Source: Podospora comata
Taxonomy: Eukaryota > Ascomycota > Sordariomycetes > Sordariales > Podosporaceae
NCBI GenBank assembly: GCA_017354895.1
Contig: CP071499.1
Span: forward strand, 3,286,001 to 3,350,000
Length of the DNA: 64,000 nt
Direction of reading: 5' to 3'
Shown here: positions 21,769 to 32,405 of the stretch, piece after piece
Layout: each line of letters begins with the position of its first letter
How positions within the stretch are numbered: position 1 is the stretch's first letter
Notes under the pieces: generated by a model
Seen by the model: the letters and a program-made list of their open reading frames with translations, nothing else
Database searches by the model: none
Told to the model about the DNA's origin: nothing
Program-made: the position numbers and the translations under genes

Positions 21769-23545
21769 TTTGAGGGTGGTAGGTGGCGGTTGATGAGGTG
21801 AAATGGAGATGGATGCCCGGGGGGGAAGGATGAGGTGAATTCGGAGATGCTGAGCTGCGGATCACTCAGAGGTTCATGTGCTGTTGTTTGGCGGGTGGGT
21901 GAACGGTCAAAGACTTTCAAGAAAAAGAAAAAAAACTCACGATATCAAAGAAGGAAAGTTTGGTTTATATATGTATACCACCTACACGGATACAACCCAG
22001 CTTTACGTAAGGCACCGCCGAACCGTGGGGCGAATCACAAAATGTCTTGGCTGGAGGTGCGAGAGAGAGACAATGTGGGAGTCAGGGAGGGGCAGAACCT
22101 GAGTTCGGTGCCCACTTTGAACGATCACGACATCTCGCTCTCTGGTGTAACAACCCGGAAGGATTTCTCTTCTACTATTATTCCAAAGCTAGACACCTCA
22201 ACTTACAGAATCATCTCAGTATCAAAACAAGACTCAAAGTTCATTGGCATGCCTTGAAAGTTAGAGAGTAATGAGTGTCAACTTAAAGCGAAGATAGCAT
22301 CGAGATGATGGCTAGGCTTCAAATGATAACCCAACAACGGCAAATGCACTTGGACAGCTATTTTCGTAACGATTTTTTAATTTTCATTTTGTCGACTTGT
22401 CTACTAACTCCACCTCTTTCCCGCCCATTAGCTATTAAGTCATCTCCCAAGAGACATATTCTATATCCCCCTCCCATAGGATCGTCCAAACCTTCCTCCA
22501 TGGGCCACATATCTATCTATCTTGCAATCTTTCACAAAGCACACATGAGTAATCACGCAAAGAAAACATCGAGAAGAAAGTCTAAAGCAATATTTCGATT
22601 GATGCTCCCAACACCACACAACCTAGCAAATCGACAAGATGGGGTAGAAGAGTTAGAAGATGACAGCAACAGCACTCAACGAGCAACAAATACACCTGTG
22701 TGCATAAATCTGAAAATATAAAATCTGTCGGTGAGGTAACAAACCCCAAATAACAACCAGAGCGAAATCAAGAGAACAGCACAAGGAAAATAGCAGCAGA
22801 CATAAGAGACGAATCCAAGTAGAAAAAAAGAAGAGACGAGTTTAACCCTCGGCAACAGCAACTACCAGATATAGAAACAAGAAGAGAGTAAGAAACTATT
22901 TCCCCTCCCACTCTCTATCTTCCTTTGCCGGCCAGCGAAACATCCATCCGCTTTTCCATCATCCCTGCCATATTTAACCTCCATCCGTTCATCTTCATCG
23001 TCAAGTCACCTTCCCAACCCTTCCCCCTTCCAACAACAGAAAACCCTTGCCAGTCAACCTTGCCCCCAAAGTCTACCAGCAGTGATGTGTCGTAAGAGTG
23101 AAGAACAGTCCTCAAGGGACACGAGAAGTCAAGTCGAGACCTTGGAATGACCCGCAAACAACGAAGAAAGTTAAAGGAGTACGACGATGGTGATGAACAA
23201 AACGACTTTTGATAAGGCATCGTACCAATACTCAACATGAAAAAAGAAGGGTGATGTCGAGAAGAAAAAACGCCTGGAAAAGCAAATAAGCTGTTGACAA
23301 AAAACCGGGTGCTTGCCCTCCTCCTATGTCCGTAACTCCGTTGGTAAAAAAGAAGATCTCATTCCCTTCTTCGTGGCGGATTGTTGTCTTCTCCCCGATG
23401 ACGAGAAGACTCTATTTGAGGTATCACAAACTTTTGGTGAAAAGAAAAACCGTTTTGAAGGCCCCCGTCGCAAATGCAAATGAACTAACCGCCGAGTCTA
23501 TGCATACTCTTCATGAATACAAGACTGATGCAATGAAAAGACCCT
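21769..23545. other. Intergenic region downstream of eIF4G
   Basis: About 1.8 kb. The right part presumably holds the eIF4G 3' UTR (both neighbours are on -). The left part holds the zeta-like gene promoter. From about 22300 it is AT-richer than the surrounding genes. No ORF or RNA gene is supported. Confidence 0.5.
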
Positions 23546-26500
23546 TTACTCCTTCTTGTCCGAGGTGACAGTCGAGTCGAGCGACGCCTTGGGGAGAGCG
23601 GGCGACGCGTGCGCTGATGGAGGCGAACCGGGGTGATCAGCCTCAGCAAGAAGTCTGCAAATACATGTGGTCAGTTATGGTCCATATACGGCGAGTTAAA
23701 GAAGCGAGTAAAAACTTACGCAAATGCATTGGCGTGGCCAACCGAGTCGCGCTGCGAAACTGGGGGTGTCCCGGTGCGTGAGGAGACACCGGAATCCTCT
23801 CCGGTACGCCCAAAAGCACCACCAGGTCCTCCCATGCGTCTACCGCTATTGCTTCTAGAGTTGAACATCGAGGTCGGGCCGAATGAAGCCATGTTCTGGC
23901 TGGAGCTGCGGTTGGATGAGCCCTTCAGACGACGGAGATCGTCGCTAGCCACCGTGTTGGGAGCCGCATTAGCGTACGAGAAGTTTCTCGAATCTTGACG
24001 ACCACCCATGGGGCGACCGCCAGGGGCACCGCGCTGGTTGGTGCGGGCATTTTCCGCTGCCTTTTGCGCAGCAGCAGCTTCGGCCTGCGAAATTGTTAGC
24101 AACATAGTCTCGAACACGAAAGGGAGATGCACGGCTTACCTCGGCGCGGACTTCCTCGAGGGTCTTGGGGCCCTTGTTCTGCTCCTTGGAGTGCCAGCCA
24201 CTGCGGCGCAAGTCCACAATGTCCATGAGCATGAACTTGAGACGACTGGGAAGAGTCGGCAGATTCATCATGGAATCGATGCGCTGGAAATAGGCATCCA
24301 TCATAGGTCGGCCCTTCTCAGTGCTATCCAGAGTGCCACCAATCGTTCTGAGCAGCTTGGTGAGAGATTCAATCTCGGCTTCATCAGGAAGATCCTGGTA
24401 CTCGAGCAACTTGCGAACACACTCGTGCATGATGCGCTCTGTCAGCATACCCAGCTTGAAGAGCTCACCAATGAACTGGACGAGACCGAGACCGCGACGC
24501 TTGGCAGCCGCAGCAATGTAGTATTCGTCTGAGAGCATGGCCGCCTCGGCAGTCTTCTTCTCATCGCCCTCCTTGACCTCAGGAGGAGGAGGCAGGTTAG
24601 ACTTCCATCCTCGCTCGAACTCAGTCTGGCAGCGGTTGAGGAGATATTTGCGGAAAAGGGGACCACCGCTGATAACGTTGCCCTGCTTGTCCGTGACAGT
24701 CTCATCGCGGATCTCGGGGCTCATCGACTCGAGCATGCGCTTGCAGAACTTGGCATACATGGAGGCCCAGTGGGCTTCGTCTGTCGCCTTCTCGAAGGTG
24801 AGCTGAATGACTTGGCGAAGTGTCCGACCGTCCTGCTCGTTCTTGGACTGCGCGGCGATGGTGAGGATTTGATCGGCAATCTTGTCAAATTTCTCAGGAG
24901 TCATCTTGTTCAGGGCAGCCTTGACCTTGCGCTGCACCATTTCGGGATCCATGTGGCCATTTTGAGCCACGGCGGTCGGGTCTTGAGGCTTGTTGATGCT
25001 GGTCGGTTTCCAACCCGTCGCCGAGACTTGAATGGGCTTGAGCTCCATGCCTGCAGTAAGGGGCATAGTCTTCGCAGCTTGGGCCTCGGCCTTTGCGTTG
25101 TTAAAGTTCCCTTCTCTCTTGCTGCCTCCGCGTCTGCTACCGGTGCGGGGAGAGGGCAAGCCTCCAGCAGCTGAAGGGTTCCGGCTCATGCTCGTAGGGA
25201 AACCACCACGGCCAAAGCCGCCCATAGTGCCCATGGGGGGTCTTCCTCCCAGACTGCCTTGTGACATGGCAAACCGTTGCTCCGAGGTCGTACCAGGAGG
25301 AAGTGGTTTGGCGCCAAACTGGCCCATGGCTCCGCCTGAAGGGAAAGCGGACGACGCACCAGCGCGGGAACCTTGACGGCCGGAGCCGCCACCCGGGGTG
25401 CGGGCCGAGGCCGAACGATCCGAGTCGCCAATCAAGGTCTTGACCTGTTGGTGGAACTCCATAGAAGGCTGCTCAGTGAACACCTGCTTGAATTGCAGCA
25501 AAAAAGCAGCGTCGTATTTGAAGACCTTGCCCTTCTTTGACACCGCAGCGTTGAGAGCAGGATTGGGTGAGCGGACACCCTCGGGATAAATGTCCAACTT
25601 CACGCCTGGGAGGAAGCGGGCGGAACGAAGGGACTGCAGCGCGGCACTTGGCTGAGGGGCCTCGACCTGGGCAGTCTTGAGGGGCGCCAGGTTCAGAGCG
25701 GCAGGCTTGCCCTTGGGTTTGTCTGCGCCAGTCTTGATGGCTGGGGGAGCGGCGGCAGCTGGCTTTTCGCTGATGGCAAGCTCCTTCAAGTCCTTGCTGA
25801 GCAATTCGGCCACACTGGAGGAGCCGCCCTTGGCCCGCTCCTGCTCCCTCCGCTCCTCTAGGATCTCCATCTCGCGTTCCTTGGCTCTGAGAGCTTCTGG
25901 GCTATTCTCAGCCGCCTTTTTGGCTTCTTCAAGGGCCTTCTGGGCTGCCTTTTCGGCTTCCTTCTTGGCGGTGATCGCGGCCTGTTCGGCTTCACGCTTC
26001 GCATCCTCTTCCTCCATCTCCCGAATCATGCGCTCCATGTATTCCTCCTCAGTCTCCTTCTTCTCCTCCTCCGTTGCTGGCTTCTGGGCAGCCCTTGCCT
26101 CGGCTTCAGCCTGAACCTTGGCTTCGGCTTCCGCCTTCTTCTTTTCCTCAGCCTCTTCGGCAGCCTTCTTCTCAGCGGCGAGGCGCTCCTCCTCGGCGGC
26201 CTTTTCGGCAGCAGCCTTCTTCTCCTCAGCAGCCTTTTGCTCCTCAGCAGCCTTTTGCTCCTCAGCAGCCTTTTGTTCCTCAGCAGCCTTCTTCTCGGCG
26301 GCAGCTTTAGCTTCGGCCTCAGCAGCAGCTTGTTCAGCGGCGGCCTTGTCCGCAGCAGCCTTGGCAGCAGCTTCGTCGTCCTTCGCCTTGGACTCGGCAG
26401 GCGTGATGGTGGAACCCATTACCTTGTTCTTGAACTCATTTCTAACCTGCTCGATTGTCTTGCTAGAGGCGCTTTCATTGCGCACGTGGGATGGAGTCGC

Positions 26501-28390
26501 CGACTTGGGGGGCGGAGTTGGGGTGGAAGCGATTACGGGAGGCGTCTTAGACTGCTGCGTAACCGGTGGGGCGGGAGAGGGAGGAGCCTTTATAGAGTTG
26601 ATGTCGAGAACATTACCGTTGGGGTCCTTGATTACAATGCCACCCTTCTTGGGACGAGCAAATGTCGAGCTGACAATCGCAGGCGCAGCGGCGGCTCGTG
26701 GCTGGGGGGTGCCTTGGGTCGAGGGAGGAGCTGGGGCAGGGCCAGTGCTCGAGGCTGGACGATCTGAAATCTGTGAAGCATTACGGGACATAGGAGGGGC
26801 ACCCGAAGGGGGCTGGTAGGGCGCTTGTGGCACAAAGTTTGGCTGTCCTGGGTTGAAGCCACCGGCCGGAGGGAGGTATGGGTTACCCTGGCCCATGTAT
26901 GGCTGGAAAGAAGGAGCCCGATAGGGATCCATGTACGGCGCGCTCATCTGTAGTTTGGTTTCGGTTAGCAGCCTTTCAAAATTACGGCTTTCTGGTGATA
27001 AGTCGATGGGCCCCATGAACGGAGGACCCAGCATGGGCGCCCCGCGCCTGGGATCAAAGCTGTATGGGGCAAGCGGGCCATCCGAATACTCGGGCGGTGG
27101 GGGGCCGCCGTTGAACTCCTGATGGAAACCGACTCCTTGTTCCCACACCTTGCTCTGACGTCGAGGCTTCTGGGAGAGCTCGAGGGCTTTCTGTTTCTGG
27201 GGAGCGCCATTGGGACCACGCATCTGCTGGGAAGCCTTGTCCGCCTCTCGGCGAGCTTGCTTCTTGTTTTTGTGCGCCTTGAATGAGGAAGAACAAGTAG
27301 AAGAAGAGGGGGGGTTTGTGGGAATGAAGGGGGACTTTACTGGTTGTTGATACATGTTCATGGCGGGCGGGTAATAGTTGGGCGGAACAGGTTGCATAGT
27401 GTTCGGCTGCATTACTGGAGTTCCGTGGGCCATGGTGGGAGTGCCAGCAGGGCTAGCACGATGAGGTTGGGGAGAGGCAGGGTAGCCGCCCCGGTACGCA
27501 GGCATTCCACGACCGGCATGTCCAGCGTTGGGACCAGAGAAGTTCCGGTTGTTTGGGGGAAACCCCATGTTGGGGTTGTTGTTAAAGTTATGGCCGTGGC
27601 TGAAGCTGCCACGTCCACCGCGACCACCTTGGAAGTTGCTACGACCGTGACCAGGGCCGCCGTGCTCACCATGGGCCGAAGCCTGGGAGTCCCGTCGAAC
27701 ATGCGGGCTCTGAGCCATAGCGGCACCGTGCTGCTTCATGTGACGCTGAGAGGGACCGGTTAGCAAGGGACTGCGGGAATAATCAGACATGTTCAGATAT
27801 GTACTCACATCAGCGTCGCCGGGGAAGCTGCCAAAGACAGGACCCTGAGCTGGGGCACCAGCGCGTTGGGCAAGCCCACCACCACTCTGGTGGCTCTGGG
27901 GAATGGGCGATGGGGAGTGAGCAGGAGACGCCACTCTTGGGTTGGCACCACCCGGAATCGGGATAGGTGTCGCTCCAGCAGGCTGGGGAGTGCTGTGAGC
28001 AATGGCTGGCGACTCAAAGCCAAACTTGGGGATCGGGCCACCGACGGGACCACCGTTGGCAAGATGGCCGGCTGGGGCGTTGGCACTGATGGTGACAGAG
28101 GGCTTCCGGGTGTGATCAGCAACACTGCCGTTGGCAATGGTGGTTCCGCGAGCGACAGGCATGGCGGGGGTAATGTTCTGTCTGCCGTTCACCGGCTGGA
28201 CACTTGCGGACTTTCCATTAGGAGGGACAGTTGAGCCAGCCACCACGGGCGGGTGAGAACCCGTCGCAATCAACGGGGTTGATGTCGGCTTCTTGTTCGC
28301 ACCGGCTGCGGAAGCATACGACGGGGCAGCTACGGGAGCGGTGTTAGAAGTAGCCGGCGTTTGGTTGGATTGACTCGCAGTAGAAGTCAT
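23546..28390 (-). CDS. TIF4631: Translation initiation factor eIF4G
   Basis: Scaffold of the cap-binding complex eIF4F, linking eIF4E, eIF4A and poly(A)-binding protein. The exons are 28390-27809, 27745-24140, 24084-23720 and 23654-23546, giving about 1,553 residues. The first intron (27746-27808, 63 bases) has GTGAGT, CTAAC and CTCAG signals but is stop-free and in frame; retaining it would add 21 residues. The eIF4E-binding motif YDAAFLLQF is at 25516-25490 (residue about 938). The MIF4G HEAT domain runs from about MVQRKVKAALNKMTPEKFD to LMDIVDLRRSGW (residues about 1130-1380). The N-terminal about 800 residues are Pro/Gly/Asn-rich with an RGG-type patch (GRGGRGSFSHGHN). Before the 4E motif lies a long Glu/Ala/Lys coiled coil with tandem KAAEEQ units (about 26215-26290). 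The C-terminal Arg/Ser-rich tail is disordered. Confidence 0.95.
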
Positions 28391-31221
28391 TAAGAAATCG
28401 GTTGCTCGAAAGCTCTGTTCTTCTCGAGGTGCGTGGTTTGTTGTATCGGGTTGATTGCAGGGGAGGAGTGGTGGTGTGAGACTAGGGTCGAGATATCAAA
28501 TCCGACGACGTTTGCTGCTGCGCAGAAGACGAAAAAAAACTCCCGGCGAAAAAGAAAAAACCAGTCGCTCCAAAAGTCAGATAGACAGTGTGGAGTTGCC
28601 GTTGGCTTAAAGTTGCGTGCAGTCGCTTTCACACTCGAAGAGTCGGGTGGTTGGGCGTGCAGGGCAAGGCAAACTCTATCGTGAAAGAGTGTGGTGGTGG
28701 GAAGTGGGAGGGTTGTCGCAACCGAAAAAGTTCGAGGCGACAAGAGAGCGACTTTGCCGGATCTGCTGGAGAGAGCCCACAACAAACTGTCTTGGGAGGG
28801 GGGTAAGGTATTACCTCTGCTCTGCTCTGTCAGGTCTGAGAGAGGGGCAGGGTGAGGTGGGTCGTAAATCTCTGCTTCTCGGGTGGAGAATATGAGAGAA
28901 GACGTGAATGGAGGTGCCCGTCAATGAGAGACGTTTTCCTCCTCGAAATCCACAAGATGGTTGTGAAAAAGTGGTGGTGGAAAATCGAAAAAGAGGGAAA
29001 AATTTGGGCACTGCAGCAGCTGCTTTGATGGTTGGTGAGGCGAGGGAAGGGGGGCCCTTGCCCAGGCATCTCTCGCCGCACCAAAAAGTTAAATCAAGCC
29101 GCCGCAAGTACCTGCCTGCCTGTGATTTGCTCCCCGTGGTACCTCTGCCCCACTTATGCCCACGTCCCAAAGCTTGGACCAGGTGAGTCTACCACTCACT
29201 TAACGCTGACAACCTGCTGCTTCGTTAAGTGGATTCACTGATGAGTGCTATTCTCTAGGCCTCTAGGTATGCCAGACTCTCGGGTTGGCTATGAACTTTC
29301 AGATATTGGCATGTGCATGAGGCTGAAGCTGTGAGTAAACCTTGAAAGTCACCTCAACCACACCAGTGACATCAAAGGCTTCAAGCTATGGACGACGGGA
29401 GCCCTGCCCTAGGCACTGGCACAAGCATTGCCGGCTCACTGCTCACTGTGAAATTATCCCGACACCTCATGGCAGCGCAGTGTGGTGCAAACAACACATC
29501 TGGGCAGGAAACATGTGCTCATCTTTGTTTTTCTGTCCATCCATACCCCAGTGAGGATTGTGAACAAACATTCATTTCAGGTACACAATAGCAGACCATC
29601 GCGGGGTGCCCTAAAGAAAGTTGATGAGTCTGGATGCCATAGGTCCCCAGGCACTTCGACTAGAAAGTCTTATTGTCCCTGGGTCTCTTTCCTATTGTCC
29701 CGACTCTCTTTGAGGCATCACACTCGCCTTGACAACCTTTCACCGAGGGCATACTGGTCTGTTCCTATCGGCAGAACTCAGGGTTTTGGATCATCTTCTG
29801 TCAAGAGAATGGAGGTGTTGTTGTGTTCATACATGAATATTCATCAAGTATCTAAGTGTACTTGTATAGTCCCCTTCCCCAGATTAACCCCCCACTATGA
29901 TCCCTGCCCTCTTTACACTTTAAGATTCCAGACCACCCACCACTGACTCCCGATGACTGGCTTTGACTCCTTCATCCCATGTTCCCTCTCTTGCATGATC
30001 TTTTGCATGCATGAGCCCTGAAAGGCTCTCATCGCCCGGGTGACCTAGAACTCGGTTCAAGTCGGTCAGTCGGGATGGCGGCGAATCGGTCGCTGCCAAC
30101 GTGCCAGCTTATTGCTGGAGAAGCCAACAGAGCCGCCGCTCCACAACTGGGCAGCCGGGGGCATACGGGGTATGGCATCACAGTGAGGGGTTGCAGGATT
30201 GGAGATGAAGGCAAGCCATCGATGGACCTTTCATACATACCCTTCCTTCTACCAGTGACCCGCCAGTATCCGCGGGAATGCGTCAGCTTTTTGGACCGGT
30301 AAAAAGCAACAAGTGTTGGGCTTGCTAATGAATGGAATCCGGGGTTGCTTTCTTGCATCTGGGCAACTTGCATCCCGTCTTTTTGGCCCAATTAAACAAA
30401 GGACGGGCTTTGTGCGACAGAAAACGATGCTTTGCCCTATGGAACTCTTCTTGACAAAATTCCCGCTTCATTATTAGCCCGAGGGATAATTATTAGGTGC
30501 TCGTCGCATAGTAATCTCGCCCGTTTGGCTTCACTTCCTCTCCCATCAAGTCATGGTAACTGACACAGACGTCATCACAAAACGCTTAGACCAGCCATGA
30601 GTCGGCCCTCGAGTAACAGCCCGTCCTATGGCAACCATTTAATTCGTAATTCCTCCTTGGTTCTCTTGGTACTCCGCTGCTCCGGCTGCTTAGGTCTCGT
30701 CTTGGAGAGGTGGTGGCAAACTGGTGAAGAAAACCCTCCATATAGGGGGGCTCAGGAGGCGACAGCAGACAACCAAGACTCTCCCCATTTGGGCAACTTG
30801 CAAACTCGGGTCCTTTTCGGTGCCTTCAGGACCACACTGATACCCAACCATTTCTGTAACTGCTGATTATCGCCCACCGAACGGCACACTTCGGGGCATT
30901 TATGCACAAATCAAAATCTCGCCACTGGCACATGCTTGTCTGTCTGGTCCAGAAAATGAGCTGAGATAAGGTGCAAAAAAAGTATACGAATCGTACACCC
31001 GTCGCACGGCACTTTTGTGGTAGGACTACGACGGTTGAATCTGACTCACCCAAGCCGGTGACGAAGTGGCTCATCTTGCAGATATTTCCTCGGATATGTA
31101 TAGCCTTCAGGGATTCTGTTGGTCACAGCTCAGAAAGATGTTGAATATCGAGTTGTCAAAAAGCACTATTCACCAATGGAGAGGACGTGAATAGATGGTG
31201 CAAAAGATATGTTATCAAGTT
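28391..31221. other. Long gene-poor region upstream of eIF4G
   Basis: About 2.8 kb without a supported protein gene. The first part is the eIF4G promoter and 5' leader. The rest carries several short ORFs on both strands with no domain signature and no consistent splicing. It could hold an ncRNA, which I cannot detect by eye. Confidence 0.5.
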
Positions 31222-31293
31222 TGACCCCGACCCGATTTGAACGGATAACCTTTCGATCTGGAGTCGAACGCGCTACCGTTGCGCCACGAGGCC
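31222..31293 (-). tRNA. tRNA-Trp(CCA), copy 1
   Basis: 72-base cloverleaf. The acceptor is GGCCTCG/CGGGGTC plus A. The D-arm A-box region is GTGGCGCAACGG, the anticodon stem TTCGA/TCGAA carries loop CTCCAGA (anticodon CCA), and the T-arm is ATCCG-TTCAAAT-CGGGT. It has no intron and is identical to the copy at 31683. Confidence 0.96.
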
Positions 31294-31682
31294 TTCGTTG
31301 GAGTTGACGCCGGCAATTAGCCATGATCTCGCCCGCTCTGCCCATTCCCATCATCTCGTCCACTCTGCCGATTACCCCTTACGAGCTCCTCCTCGAGTCT
31401 TAACATCCCAATCCAGCGCTGTCTCCCTTTTCCCCTTTTACAACCCCAACACCACATTCCTCAACGCCCATCTTGTAAGGCCCCTATCACCCATACCTCC
31501 CCCCTCACCAACCACCTCCCCTCCTTGCTCTTATCTCTACCCCCCTTCCCTTCCCTTCCCTTCCCTTTCCTCCCCTTCCCTTTCCTTCCCTTCCCTTTCC
31601 TTCCCTTCCCTTTCCTTCCCTTCCCTTTCCTATCCTAACCCCAGAATCCCTTCTCCAGCTCCATCAACACCAAAATAAAGCA
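31294..31682. other. Spacer between divergent tRNA-Trp genes
   Basis: 389 bases separate the two identical tRNA genes and so contain both 5' flanks. The right half is an almost pure pyrimidine block. The flanks share no extended similarity outside the tRNA bodies, so this is not an obvious recent segmental duplication. Confidence 0.7.
31541..31631. repeat. Pure pyrimidine tract with 15-base repeats
   Basis: About 90 bases of only C and T on +, built from repeats of a 15-base unit (CTTTCCTTCCCTTCC and variants). It has near mirror symmetry, the composition known to allow intramolecular triplex (H-DNA). Confidence 0.9.
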
Positions 31683-31754
31683 GGCCTCGTGGCGCAACGG
31701 TAGCGCGTTCGACTCCAGATCGAAAGGTTATCCGTTCAAATCGGGTCGGGGTCA
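31683..31754 (+). tRNA. tRNA-Trp(CCA), copy 2
   Basis: Same 72-base sequence as the minus-strand copy at 31222, read on +. It has the same acceptor stem, anticodon CCA and T-arm, and no intron. The pair forms an inverted repeat with arms of 72 bases. Confidence 0.96.
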
Positions 31755-32405
31755 TACCTGCACGAGATTCCACACTTCATTGGAGTTACATCATTTTTGT
31801 TTTGGTGTTTTCCCCTTCCTTTCGCAATTCTCAATAGGGGTCTACTAGGTACATAACGGGGCACCATATATACGTTACATATAAAAACCCTTTAACCTTA
31901 GCTGAAGATCTTCGAAGGCAAGGATATGTAGAGAAGGTAGCTGCATGGTGACGACACTGTATGCGCTAGAACACAGAAAGAAAAATAAGGCGGTCAGGTG
32001 GTGCCCCAAGCTATTAGAGAACGATTCCCTCTTTTTTATGGTTGAATTGCATGTGATTGATTGTACATGACCAGTGCTTGACTTGGCTGTGTTCGAACCT
32101 ACCATATCCTTTCGTTGTCTGGTACAGGCGTTGAGGTGGTGCAAAGCCAGACGATGATAACGGTAAGCCCCCAGACAGCCACATAGCCTGACTGTTATGG
32201 AGGATGAGAGGAGAAAAATCAATTCCGGAGGAAATATGTATGTGGGAGAGATACAAGCCCTACACTTATTTTCATCTCAACTGCAAAAAGAGTTCTCTTA
32301 TCGAAGCACAAAAATCATGTACAAAACAAAAGCTCTTCATACACCACCTGTCTTTTGCTGCCTGCCTGTATGGAAAACCCGCAAGGTGCAAGGTAGCTAG
32401 TAGTC
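31755..32405. other. Intergenic region
   Basis: About 650 bases between tRNA-Trp and the 3' end of the Aquarius gene, which should contain the Aquarius 3' UTR. No gene is recognised. Confidence 0.55.

Noticed and set aside
26964-27001. GT...CTACAG stretch with CTAAC branch-like site in eIF4G
   Set aside because: Only 38 bases, too short for an intron in this genome, and the frame is open through it.
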